A DNA stretch of 64,000 bases, taken from Planctomycetota bacterium. Its GTDB lineage: Bacteria > Planctomycetota > UBA1135 > GCA-002686595. Below are positions 8,279 to 16,512 of this stretch, piece by piece (position 1 is the first letter of the stretch; each line of letters starts with the position of its first letter). A model generated the notes under the pieces. It saw only the letters and a program-made list of their open reading frames with translations, did not search any database and was not told the DNA's origin. A program made the position numbers and the translations under genes. Location of the stretch: NCBI GenBank assembly GCA_012959785.1, contig DUCM01000021.1, positions 309,025 to 373,024 on the forward strand, read 5' to 3'.

Positions 8279-10279
8279 CTAGCGCTCTTCCGCACGCCGC
8301 GGCCCGATCTTCTTCAGCGTGCCGCGGGTTGGCGGGCTCATGACTCGCTGCACCGTGCGCTCGTAGACCTCGAAGAAAGCGGGTAGCGCCTGCTGCAGGC
8401 TAGTGCGGTCATTCAGGGTCCACTCGGCCTCGTGGGGACCGTAGTCCTCTTGCAGGTCCCAGGCGCTGGAGATGAACCAGTAGGCGAATTCCTGCATCAA
8501 TACCCGGTCACGAACATCGGCTGGTGCGTCGTCGAGTTCGTCGTAGCCCTCGATCGAATAGAAACCACCCGCAATGGCGAGTCCCATGGCCCGCCAGAGC
8601 TCGGAGTTTCGATTGAGGCCCCACTCGGCGGGGAACTGGTAGTGCAACCCCACATCGCTGACGATGTGCAGAATGTGCTCGAGGACCTCCATCACCTGGC
8701 CCTCGGGGACCTCGGCCATAATGATGTCGCAGACGCTGTTTTCGAAGCGCACGGCATCGAAGGACTCTTCATGGGAGCGCAGGAGGTGTTCGAAGGAGGC
8801 TTCGCTTCTGGGCACGGGGATCAGGGCGCGATAGGCGTAGAGCTTCGTGATCAGTTCGCCCTGGGCTTTGAGGTCCAGGTCTTCCCCGGGCTGCAGGATC
8901 TCCTCGATGGTTTCGCCCACCAGGACAAGGAACTCATCGCTCACATCGTCGGCAGCGACCAGGGTCACGCCGCGGGCGGTGAGCGCCTTGGTCAGGGGCC
9001 CAAAGTCCCCGCTGGTCCGGACTTCCGAGGGCCCGTAGAGGTCGGCGGGCACTTCTCCTGTAGGCGCTTTCTGAATGCAACCGCAATAGAGATCGCCGTC
9101 TTCAGGCGCCTCTTCATCATGGGCCGGGCCTTCCGGCTGCGGAGCCGGGGAGCTGGTGTTTAGGGCCCCGAAGCGAATCAGCTCTTCTTCCGTCATCCAG
9201 TGGATGTCCTCGGCGGAAGCTGACTCGAGGGTGAACCAGTAGAAGTCTTCGGAAATCGCCAGGTCGGCATAGTAGGCGAGGTACATGTCGTGTCCGGGGT
9301 CCTCTCGGTCCAGGAGGGAGCCTTCCCCGTCGAAGCCCGCCCACGAGTGCACGCCGAAGCGGGCGCCGGTATCCGCCGAGCGTTGGGCTCCGGCCAGGAA
9401 CAGATCAACGCCGCCCGAGGCCACTTCGCCGTGGGCGGGGACATGGGTCGCCCAACCGCATAGACGGACAAAGCGTCCCGCGCGCAGATTGGCTTCATCA
9501 TCAATCGATCCGGGCACATTCACGAGCACCAACCGGGTCACTTCGGGGTGCTCGAGCCTGAGCTGCAGGAGCCGACCGGGGGTGGCTGATCCAATCACCC
9601 CGGTCAACTTGGCTGCTTCACCGTCGATGTAGATCTCGATCCCCTCGAGTTCCTCTTCGACAAGGCCCAGGAGTTCGTCCAGGGTCAGCTGCCCGTCGAC
9701 ATCGGCGTCCAGGTCCTCGAACACCTGGAGGGAATCATCACGCGCCCAGGGCTCGAGGTCCGCCAGGGAGATGAGGCCGTCGCCATCCTGGTCCAGCTCT
9801 TCGTGGAGGTCGAGCAGTTCCGCTTCGAAGGCCCTGGCGGAATCGCCCAGGTCCTCAGCATCGTCCCATTCGGCGCGGCTCAGACGACCGTCGTCGTCCA
9901 GGTCGGCTTCATTGAGGATGAAACGCCACTCCTCGGGTAGCTCGTCGGCGCTGATGGTGCCGTCGCCGTCCTTGTCGAGCCCGGCGAAGAACTCATTTTC
10001 CTCTTCAATGGCAGCGGAATTTGCACTGCTTAGATAGTCGAGCAGTTCGGCCTGACCCAGTGCGCCGTCACCATCGCCGTCGGCTTCCCAGCTGAGCAGC
10101 AGAAAGGCATCGGCTCCTTCGTAGGGCAGAACCAAGCCGTTTCCGTCGCGGTCGAGAAACTCCCATAAGAGCTCGAATTCAAGGGACTGCGAGGAGGGGT
10201 CGTGAACTTCCGAGAGTGCCATGAAGCAAGGCGGCGCGGCGAGAATCAGGGCCAAGGGAAGAGGATTTACATGCAACAT
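8279..10279 (-). CDS. Secreted protein with six EF-hands, unknown C-terminal domain
   Basis: 666 aa with an N-terminal signal-like segment (PLPLALILAAPPCFMAL). The first 230 residues hold six canonical EF-hand loops: DRDGNG, DGDGDG, DKDGDG, DLDDDG, DQDGDG and DADVDG, each ending in an acidic residue at position 12. It should therefore bind several calcium ions. The remaining 430 residues are acidic and contain HILHIVSDVGLHYQFPAEWG and a CGC pair, but no domain I recognise. EF-hand secreted proteins are frequent in planctomycetes and the role may be structural or Ca-dependent adhesion. It ends opposite the hairpin at 8234 and lies 12 nt downstream of oleD on the same strand, so read-through from the lipid operon is possible. 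Confidence 0.8.
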   Translation of the reverse strand: MLHVNPLPLALILAAPPCFMALSEVHDPSSQSLEFELLWEFLDRDGNGLVLPYEGADAFLLLSWEADGDGDGALGQAELLDYLSSANSAAIEEENEFFAGLDKDGDGTISADELPEEWRFILNEADLDDDGRLSRAEWDDAEDLGDSARAFEAELLDLHEELDQDGDGLISLADLEPWARDDSLQVFEDLDADVDGQLTLDELLGLVEEELEGIEIYIDGEAAKLTGVIGSATPGRLLQLRLEHPEVTRLVLVNVPGSIDDEANLRAGRFVRLCGWATHVPAHGEVASGGVDLFLAGAQRSADTGARFGVHSWAGFDGEGSLLDREDPGHDMYLAYYADLAISEDFYWFTLESASAEDIHWMTEEELIRFGALNTSSPAPQPEGPAHDEEAPEDGDLYCGCIQKAPTGEVPADLYGPSEVRTSGDFGPLTKALTARGVTLVAADDVSDEFLVLVGETIEEILQPGEDLDLKAQGELITKLYAYRALIPVPRSEASFEHLLRSHEESFDAVRFENSVCDIIMAEVPEGQVMEVLEHILHIVSDVGLHYQFPAEWGLNRNSELWRAMGLAIAGGFYSIEGYDELDDAPADVRDRVLMQEFAYWFISSAWDLQEDYGPHEAEWTLNDRTSLQQALPAFFEVYERTVQRVMSPPTRGTLKKIGPRRAEER

Positions 10280-10291
10280 AGAGATCGGGGG

Positions 10292-11281
10292 TCAGTTTTT
10301 TTTCATTGCCGCCAGCGTGCGTTCCAGGGCCTCGGCACTTGAGACTCGGGGCCGATAGCCGAAGGCGCGGCGGGCGGGGGACATGTCGTAGGAGTGGGAG
10401 CTGGAGAGTTGAGCCGCGACGAAGCGCGTCATGGGCGGTTCCCCCGCGAGACGCAGGGTGCTCCAGAGAACCTCGCAGAAGCCGCCCAGGCGGTAGGCCG
10501 CTCGAAACGAGATCTGGCGTGTCACCGGCGGCGCACCCAGCCTGACCAACAGGTTGTTGATCCAGTTCCAAAGCTGGACGGGTTCCTCCTGGCCAATGAA
10601 GAAAGCGCGCCCCGCATGGGCAGCCCCGGGCTCGAGGCTCTCGGCGGCTTGTAGGTGCGCACCCGCGGCGTTATCCACGAAGCACAGGGTGACTTCGTTC
10701 TTTCCCGTGCCCACGATGCGCAAACGCCCGCGCTGGGCGCGGTCCACCAGGCGCGGCAGGATGTGGGGGTCGCCGGGGCCGAAGATCAGGTGCGGCCGCA
10801 GAGCCGTGGTGGCGAGTTCGGCGGAATTCCCGTCAAGGACGAGTTTCTCGGCCAGGGCCTTGGTGCGCGGGTAGTGGGCCAGGAAGTTCGTAGCCAGGGG
10901 CAGGTCCGCTCCGGCATTGATGTGGTCCCGGCCATCAAAACAGATCGAGGGCGAGCTGGTGTACACGAGTCGCGGCACGCCGGCGGAGCGGGCAGCTTGC
11001 AGAACATGTTGCGTACCCACCACATTGGCAGCGGTGTAGTCGGCCAGGGAGCCCCAGATGCCGGCCTTGGCGGCCACATGGAAAATCACATCGGCGCCCT
11101 CGGCGCTGCTTGTCAAGGCGCGAAGGTCCTTCAAGTCCGCACGCCGCGTCTCCACGCCCAGCTCGCGGAGGTGCGGGTAGTCGCCGCGGGCGATGGAGGT
11201 GACCTCAAGGCCGCGAGCCTTGAGGGCGCGGCAGATGGCCGTGCCCAAGAAACCACCGCCGCCGGTGACGAGCGCCTTCAC
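10292..11281 (-). CDS. oleD: OleD-like NAD(P)-dependent 2-alkyl-3-oxoalkanoate reductase
   Basis: Extended SDR of the 3-beta-HSD type, 329 aa. TGGGGFLG at the N-terminus binds NAD(P), and YPRTK is the catalytic YxxxK. In head-to-head hydrocarbon synthesis OleD reduces the beta-keto acid made by OleA to a beta-hydroxy acid, the substrate of OleC. Assignment to OleD rather than another SDR rests on its neighbours: its start codon overlaps the oleC stop by 4 nt, with oleB directly before that and oleA at the head of the block. It is the last gene of the lipid operon. Confidence 0.88.
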   Translation of the reverse strand: MKALVTGGGGFLGTAICRALKARGLEVTSIARGDYPHLRELGVETRRADLKDLRALTSSAEGADVIFHVAAKAGIWGSLADYTAANVVGTQHVLQAARSAGVPRLVYTSSPSICFDGRDHINAGADLPLATNFLAHYPRTKALAEKLVLDGNSAELATTALRPHLIFGPGDPHILPRLVDRAQRGRLRIVGTGKNEVTLCFVDNAAGAHLQAAESLEPGAAHAGRAFFIGQEEPVQLWNWINNLLVRLGAPPVTRQISFRAAYRLGGFCEVLWSTLRLAGEPPMTRFVAAQLSSSHSYDMSPARRAFGYRPRVSSAEALERTLAAMKKN

Positions 11282-12984
11282 GCGAGCTGTTCCTCGGCCC
11301 AGAGCTTCAACTCTTCGCGCTTGATTTTGGCGTTGTGCCGCACATCCACGGGAAAGCGCGGATGGAAGAGAATCTCGCTCACCACCTTCGCGGCGGGCTG
11401 CTCGCGGGTGTGATCGCGCAGGGATTGGGCCAGGGCGCGCCGGGCAGCACGGCCCTTGTGAGCCCAGGATGGGGGCAATTCGACGATCAGCACAGGCCGT
11501 TCCTGGCCGCGAGCTCCGATGCCCACCAAGGCCGTGCGCAAGCCGCAGGCGTGGCTGTTGAAAAGATTTTCGATGGGCACGGGCATCACGAGGCCCTCGT
11601 TGGTTTCGAGGCGGTGGGACTTACGGCCGGCGAACCAGAGGCGTCCGTCGCTATCGAAGCAGCCCACATCTCCCATGCGATGGCGATAGCACTCTCCGTC
11701 GGCGATCTTGGCCAGGGCGGTGGGGCCGGGCTGAAACTTGTACTCGCTTGTGACTTGCGGGCCCTTGACCACAATTTCGCCCAGCTCGCCGGGCGCAAGC
11801 TCCAAGCTCGGGTCCCACTCTGGCATCGCGGCCTCGGAGATGGGCACGATGGCGATCTCGATCCCCGGCGCGGGAAAACCCACGCAGGTTCCCGCGCCGG
11901 ATTCCGCCCGGACGCGGGCCTGGCCCAAGATCTCGGCACCGCTGATTGAGGAGACAGGCAGGGACTCGGTGGCGCCGTAGGGCGTGTGCACATCGGCGCC
12001 GGGTGCGAGGATTTTTCGCAGGGACTCGACGAGTTGGGGGGAGACGGGAGCCCCAGCGATCAGGATGCGCCGCAGTTTGGGTAGGGTCCTTCCGTGATCC
12101 AAACACCACGGCGCCACGCGGCGCCAGATGGCGGGTGAACCGAAGGTGCTCGTGGCGCCCGAGCGTGAGAGGGCCTCATACAGCCTTTCGGGGTCGCAGC
12201 GTGCCGGCTGGCTGGGATTCATCTCGGGGAAAACGCAGGTCATGGCCAGGGCAGGACTGAAGAGCGCGAAGAGCGGGAAACAGGCCGCGTCGACCTCACC
12301 ATCCTCGAAGCTGTACAGCTCTTGCAACGCCAAGACCTGGGCGTGAAAGTTGCCGTGGGTGTAGGTCACTCCCTTGGGTGCCCCGGTCGACCCCGAGGTG
12401 AAGAGCACGGCGGCTTGGTCATCGCGGGAAGTGTCGCTGCACAGGGCCTCGGAGCTGGCGGAGGCGCAGAGTTGTTCGAGAGTTTCTCCACCCAGCAACC
12501 AGCGATGGCCCACGCTGACCGTGATCTCCACCGTGGCGAAGGCACCGGGAAAGACACGCTTGAGGGCATGGGCCAGGGGGATGCCGATAAAGACCCGCGG
12601 CTGCATGCGCTCCACGCAGGCCAGCAACGCACGACGGCCCAGGCCGGGATCGATCAAGACCGGCACGGCGCCAGCTTTCATCAAGGCGAAGGTGATGGCA
12701 ATCAAGTCCACTCCCGCGCGCACGAAGAGGCACACGCGGTCGCCCTTTTGCATGCCTCGCTCCAGGAGCGCCCGGGCTATGCGGTTGGAGCGTGCTTCAA
12801 GTTCAGCGTAGCGGACTCCAGAGAGGGAGAAATTCGCACCCAGGCCGCGGGCCACCAAGACAGCGTCGCGCTGGGGCGTGCGCGCAGCCTGCCACGGCAG
12901 GAATTGGGCGATGTTGACCCGCTCTGGTTGCTCGAGGCTCTGGCTCGAGTGGCGGGCTAGGATTTCAGGAAGTTCCGCAACCAC
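11278..12984 (-). CDS. oleC: OleC-like beta-lactone synthetase (ANL superfamily)
   Basis: 568 aa AMP-binding enzyme. LFTSGSTGAPKGV is the ATP-binding motif, YGATES the adenylate motif, and KIKREEL a C-terminal Lys-containing stretch. OleC closes a beta-hydroxy acid into a beta-lactone with ATP. The open frame runs back to 13719, but the upstream part is an Arg/Pro-rich shadow of oleB. I chose the GTG at 12984 because an AGGAGG sits 7 nt upstream and the family N-terminus (NIAQFLPWQAARTPQRDAVL) follows shortly after. With this start it overlaps the end of oleB by 28 nt. Product assignment is strong from the OleB-OleC-OleD order. Confidence 0.9.
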   Translation of the reverse strand: MVAELPEILARHSSQSLEQPERVNIAQFLPWQAARTPQRDAVLVARGLGANFSLSGVRYAELEARSNRIARALLERGMQKGDRVCLFVRAGVDLIAITFALMKAGAVPVLIDPGLGRRALLACVERMQPRVFIGIPLAHALKRVFPGAFATVEITVSVGHRWLLGGETLEQLCASASSEALCSDTSRDDQAAVLFTSGSTGAPKGVTYTHGNFHAQVLALQELYSFEDGEVDAACFPLFALFSPALAMTCVFPEMNPSQPARCDPERLYEALSRSGATSTFGSPAIWRRVAPWCLDHGRTLPKLRRILIAGAPVSPQLVESLRKILAPGADVHTPYGATESLPVSSISGAEILGQARVRAESGAGTCVGFPAPGIEIAIVPISEAAMPEWDPSLELAPGELGEIVVKGPQVTSEYKFQPGPTALAKIADGECYRHRMGDVGCFDSDGRLWFAGRKSHRLETNEGLVMPVPIENLFNSHACGLRTALVGIGARGQERPVLIVELPPSWAHKGRAARRALAQSLRDHTREQPAAKVVSEILFHPRFPVDVRHNAKIKREELKLWAEEQLA

Positions 12985-13892
12985 GGCAAGACCTCCTGAG
13001 GGGCGTCTTCGAGAGCGAAATGGCCGGCCTCGGGCAGGCGCAGGATTTCCGCCTGGGGCAGGTAACCGAGCCAGGTTTGAAGGAACTCGGGTGTAAAGCA
13101 GAAGTCGCGCATGCCCCAGGCGAGACGCACGGGTTTTTCGCGCAGGCGGCAAAGCCCCTGGGCCACTTCGACCAGGGTGGCGTAACTCGGGTGGCTTGGC
13201 GACATGGGGATGTCCTGGACGAAGCGCTGGGTGGCGATGCGATTGCGCCAGGAGTTGTAAGGCGCGAGGTAACCGCGGCGCACCTCGGGGGTCATGGCTT
13301 CGCGGCGCTTGGCAGCCATGAGCACGGCGGCGCGGGCAAAAGCGTTCAAGCCGCGGATCGCCAGGGCACCTACGAGGGGTGTGCGACAGACATTGATGCG
13401 CCAGGGGATGCGCTGGGAGGGGAAGGCCGCGGTGTTCATCAGGAACAGGCGTGCAAAGCGCTCGGGATGCCGTACCGCCACGCCGGCGCCGATGGCGCCG
13501 CCCCAATCGTGGGCCACCAAGGTGATGCGCTTCAGATCGAGTTCCAGCACGAGCCGTTCGAGGTTCTCGATGTGGCCGGCCAGACGATAGCCCCAGTCCT
13601 GGGGTTTTTCCGAGAGGCCGCAACCGATGTGGTCGGGGGCCACGACCCGCGCTTCGGCGGCAAAGTCGCGGGCGATGCGCCTGAAGTGAAACGACCAGGT
13701 GGGATTGCCGTGGACGCACAGGATAGGAGCGGCTTCGCTTTCACCTTCATCGAGGTAGTGCATGGCCCCCGCATCGGTGGCCAGGAAGTGCGGCGAAAAG
13801 TCGTACTCCCCACGAAAACTCGCACAACTCTGGCGGGCGGCTTGTTTGAGGGTCCCCTCATCCTGGGGCGCCGCATCGAGAGCGAGGCTCAC
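12957..13892 (-). CDS. oleB: OleB-like alpha/beta-hydrolase (beta-lactone decarboxylase)
   Basis: 311 aa hydrolase of the haloalkane-dehalogenase-like type. HGNPTWSFHFR contains the oxyanion-hole motif, VAHDWGGAIG carries the nucleophile Asp129, and PEAGHFALEDAP supplies the catalytic His near the C-terminus. In the Ole pathway OleB decarboxylates the beta-lactone from OleC to a cis-olefin. On sequence alone a haloalkane dehalogenase would be an alternative, but position immediately before oleC and oleD decides for OleB. The start overlaps the phosphopantetheinyl transferase stop by 4 nt. Confidence 0.88.
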   Translation of the reverse strand: MSLALDAAPQDEGTLKQAARQSCASFRGEYDFSPHFLATDAGAMHYLDEGESEAAPILCVHGNPTWSFHFRRIARDFAAEARVVAPDHIGCGLSEKPQDWGYRLAGHIENLERLVLELDLKRITLVAHDWGGAIGAGVAVRHPERFARLFLMNTAAFPSQRIPWRINVCRTPLVGALAIRGLNAFARAAVLMAAKRREAMTPEVRRGYLAPYNSWRNRIATQRFVQDIPMSPSHPSYATLVEVAQGLCRLREKPVRLAWGMRDFCFTPEFLQTWLGYLPQAEILRLPEAGHFALEDAPQEVLPWLRNFLKS

Positions 13893-14515
13893 AGGCTGAA
13901 GCCTCCAACGCGCGCTTCCGCGCTGGGCTCCTGTTCGCTCCAGTCCCAGCGGACTTCGGCGGCGCCCGTGGAAGAGGCGCTGATCGAGGCCCAGTGCCCG
14001 AACTTGTAGCGTTGGAAGACGAAGAGGTGTGCCTCCCGGTGGTGCACGATCATGGCCCTTTGCGTGGGCGCCGCCACAATGCGACAGCCCGAGAGTTCGC
14101 TCAGGCCGCAGCCGGCCTGTTTGAGCACGGCTTCCTTGGCGGTCCAGATGCGGGTGAAGTTGCTCCAGCTAAAACCGCCCACGAGATCGAACTCGGCGCG
14201 GTCGCAGGCGGTCTGAATCGTGTCCTGGCGACGCTGCTTGACGGGCTCCACATCAATCCCCACCGGGCCGGGGTAGACCACGCCGCAGGAAAACCCGGTC
14301 GTGTGGCTGATGGACCAATGCCAGCCATCAATCGGCAAGGGCGCGCCGCTCTTGGCCTGGGGCAGTTCGGCCAATGCCAGGCCCAGGCGCTTGGCGCTGG
14401 CGAGACAGGCTTCGCGAGCAGCGAGGCGTTGGTTCTCGATGCGCAACTTGATCGGCAGGCTGCGGTCCTGGCCGGGGGTCGGACGCACCACGGGGCAGAG
14501 CAGGGGGCGCATCAC
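13889..14515 (-). CDS. 4'-phosphopantetheinyl transferase, Sfp/AcpT type
   Basis: 208 aa. [15 protein letters not shown] and WTAKEAVLK are the three hallmark motifs of the Sfp-type superfamily; the Asp, Glu and Lys needed for Mg and CoA binding are all present. It would convert an apo-carrier protein to the holo form, most likely the ACP encoded at 19463-19735 in the same run of genes. A dedicated transferase inside the operon suggests that this ACP is not served by the housekeeping AcpS. The start is either GTG 14515, overlapping the FabI-like stop, or the next codon ATG 14512. Confidence 0.9.
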   Translation of the reverse strand: MMRPLLCPVVRPTPGQDRSLPIKLRIENQRLAAREACLASAKRLGLALAELPQAKSGAPLPIDGWHWSISHTTGFSCGVVYPGPVGIDVEPVKQRRQDTIQTACDRAEFDLVGGFSWSNFTRIWTAKEAVLKQAGCGLSELSGCRIVAAPTQRAMIVHHREAHLFVFQRYKFGHWASISASSTGAAEVRWDWSEQEPSAEARVGGFSL

Positions 14516-15327
14516 GAGCCGGAGCCTTCGGGCTCCGTGGCCCGTCTCACCAAGTCATCGTCGAAGAAGCCCACACCCATGCCTGCGTCGACCACGATGC
14601 CCTGGGCGTTGATGGCGGATGAGCGCGGGCTCAAGAGGTACACACCGCAACTGGCGACTTCGGCGGTGCTGACGCCCTGGTGCCGGAGGGTGGCGGCTTC
14701 GCCGTAGAGATAGCTCTCAAGGTATCCGGGAATGCCCGCCGAAGCGGATGTCTTCAAGAGGCCCGCACGCACGGCGTTGAAGCGCACGCGGCTGGTCTTG
14801 CTGAAGCTCTTGGCCAAGAAAACCACGCTGGAATCGAGGGCGGCCTTGATGGGGGCCATATAGCCGTAGTTTTCGGCAGCCATGGCGGTGGTGGAGATCG
14901 ATATGGTGATCACCGAGGCCTCGGGCTCGAACAGTTCCTTGAGGGCCTTCGAGAGTGCCACCAGGGAGAAGCACGAGATGTCGATGGCTTGCAGGAAGTC
15001 CTTGCGCTCGGTTTCGTGGAAGGGCTTGAACCCTTCATCGTAGTTGGCGAAGGCGATCGAGTGCACCAGGCCATCGAGGCGCGTGCCGTTTGCTGAGAGG
15101 TCTCGGGCGAGGGCCTCGATCTGTGCAGGGTATTCGACATCGCAGATGTGCACTTCGCGCCCTTCTAGCAGGGCCGCCGTGGAGTCGCGGCGGGCTTCGC
15201 TGCGTACGGAGTAGATCACCCGCGCGCCCTCGTCTTCGAGTTGGTGTGCGATCTGCCAGGCCACGCTCTTCTTGTTGGCCACGCCGGTGACCAGAAAGGT
15301 CTTACCCTCGAGTTCCAGCCAACTCAT
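14512..15327 (-). CDS. FabI-like enoyl-ACP reductase
   Basis: 271 aa SDR with FabI hallmarks: [14 protein letters not shown] at the nucleotide-binding end, [10 protein letters not shown] in the middle, and Tyr154/Lys161 ([13 protein letters not shown]) in the FabI Y-x6-K spacing. It would reduce the 2-enoyl-ACP at the end of an elongation cycle. The position equivalent to the second FabI tyrosine (Tyr146 of E. coli) is an isoleucine (TISIST), so substrate geometry may differ. The open frame extends to 15642, but ATG 15327 is right: it overlaps the FabZ-like stop by 4 nt and begins [15 protein letters not shown]. It belongs to the dedicated fatty-acid module of the operon. Confidence 0.87.
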   Translation of the reverse strand: MSWLELEGKTFLVTGVANKKSVAWQIAHQLEDEGARVIYSVRSEARRDSTAALLEGREVHICDVEYPAQIEALARDLSANGTRLDGLVHSIAFANYDEGFKPFHETERKDFLQAIDISCFSLVALSKALKELFEPEASVITISISTTAMAAENYGYMAPIKAALDSSVVFLAKSFSKTSRVRFNAVRAGLLKTSASAGIPGYLESYLYGEAATLRHQGVSTAEVASCGVYLLSPRSSAINAQGIVVDAGMGVGFFDDDLVRRATEPEGSGS

Positions 15328-15767
15328 GCGAGGGTCACCACGAAGGATATCCGCAGGACGCTGCGCCCGGACTCGGAGAGGCGCGCGGTCATGTAGTAGG
15401 CCGATGCCAGGTTGTCGTCGAGGGTCAGACTGGCGAGCACACAACTGTCCGGGCGCACCATGGCTCGGTAGCGCGCGTTTTCGATTTTTGAGAGGACAGG
15501 AACACCCTCGGCGCCCCGGGCGACCTCGCCGATGAAGACAGCAGCCGTTTGGAAGGCGAATTCCGAGAGCAGCACCCCGGGCACGATGGGGTTGTGGGGG
15601 TAATGGCCCTCGAAAAAGGGAGCGTCTGGGCGCACATCCCACTCACTCTCGATGTACTTGTCGTCGAGGCAGAGGATGCGGTCCACGAACAGGAAGGGCG
15701 GGCGGTGGGGAATTCGTTCGAGAATTGCTTCGCGGTCGAAGAGTACGGCCTTGGCCTCAGAGTCCAC
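15324..15767 (-). CDS. FabZ-like 3-hydroxyacyl-ACP dehydratase
   Basis: 147 aa hotdog-fold dehydratase. [13 protein letters not shown] near the N-terminus, then GHYP with catalytic His55 and [10 protein letters not shown] with catalytic Glu69; the spacing of 14 residues matches E. coli FabZ His54/Glu68. The residue after HYP is His rather than the usual Gly. It removes water from 3-hydroxyacyl-ACP. Start is GTG 15767, with GGAGG 6 nt upstream and an 11-nt overlap with the FabG-like gene; the longer open frame (to 15857) is out-of-family sequence. Its start lies inside the reductase gene, so the two are probably translated together. Confidence 0.87.
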   Translation of the reverse strand: MDSEAKAVLFDREAILERIPHRPPFLFVDRILCLDDKYIESEWDVRPDAPFFEGHYPHNPIVPGVLLSEFAFQTAAVFIGEVARGAEGVPVLSKIENARYRAMVRPDSCVLASLTLDDNLASAYYMTARLSESGRSVLRISFVVTLA

Positions 15768-16512
15768 CTGTGACCTCCAGGGTTGTGCCCGTGATGTAGC
15801 TGGCTTCGGGAGCGGCCAGACAGAGCGCGGCGTAGGCCACATCCGAAGGCTGGCCAAAGCGCCGCATGGGAACCGAGGCTGTGTACTCGGCGCGCAAGGC
15901 CTCGGGCAGGTCGGCGATCAGGTCGGTATCTATGAAACCGGGCGAGATGCAATTAACCGTGATCTTGCGCCGCGCGACTTCCTTTGCCAGGGCGCGCATG
16001 AGCCCGACCTGACCGGCCTTGGAAGCGCAGTAGTTGCCCTGGCCCTGGAATCCAAAGCTACCCGCGGGCGAGGTGATCATGAGGATTCTGCCGTAGCGCT
16101 GGCGCACCATGTTCAGCACCGCGAACTTGCTCATGTGGTAGCAGCCGCCGAGGTTCGTCGCGAGCACCTGGTTCCAGTCCTCGGGAGCCATCATGGCCAG
16201 CACGCCGTCGCGGCGCAGGCCGGCGTTGTTGACCAGGACCTGAACGCCATCGGGAACGCACTCGTCCAGGCGCTTCCAGAAGGACTCGACCTCGTCGTAG
16301 TCGGCCACATCAAATCCGTGCAGCATCAATCGGTCACCAGCCGAGGCGTTTGCGTCCTTGAAGGCATCGGCCTCTCTGTCGTTCGAGCGATAGGTGGCGT
16401 GCACTCGCGCGCCACGGGCCAGGAAGGCTTCGCTGATGGCGCGTCCCAGACCTCGTGTGCCTCCGGTGACCACGACGACCTGGTTATCGAAGCTGCTGCT
16501 GGAAAATTTCAT
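15757..16512 (-). CDS. FabG-like 3-oxoacyl-ACP reductase
   Basis: 251 aa classical SDR. TGGTRGLGRAI binds NADPH, NNAG is present, ITSPAG contains the catalytic Ser, and NYCASKAG gives YxxxK. The C-terminal [13 protein letters not shown] is typical of FabG. It reduces 3-oxoacyl-ACP formed by the FabF-like enzyme. ATG 16512 overlaps the stop of the upstream oxidoreductase by 4 nt; the longer open frame to 16797 is a shadow. Assigned to the operon's own fatty-acid cycle rather than to housekeeping synthesis because it lies between the oxidoreductases and FabZ/FabI in one tightly coupled run. Confidence 0.9.
   Translation of the reverse strand: MKFSSSSFDNQVVVVTGGTRGLGRAISEAFLARGARVHATYRSNDREADAFKDANASAGDRLMLHGFDVADYDEVESFWKRLDECVPDGVQVLVNNAGLRRDGVLAMMAPEDWNQVLATNLGGCYHMSKFAVLNMVRQRYGRILMITSPAGSFGFQGQGNYCASKAGQVGLMRALAKEVARRKITVNCISPGFIDTDLIADLPEALRAEYTASVPMRRFGQPSDVAYAALCLAAPEASYITGTTLEVTGGL

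Noticed and set aside
12985..13719. N-terminal extension of the OleC frame
   Set aside because: Arg/Pro-rich shadow of oleB on the same strand; the GTG at 12984 has an ideal AGGAGG and begins the family sequence.
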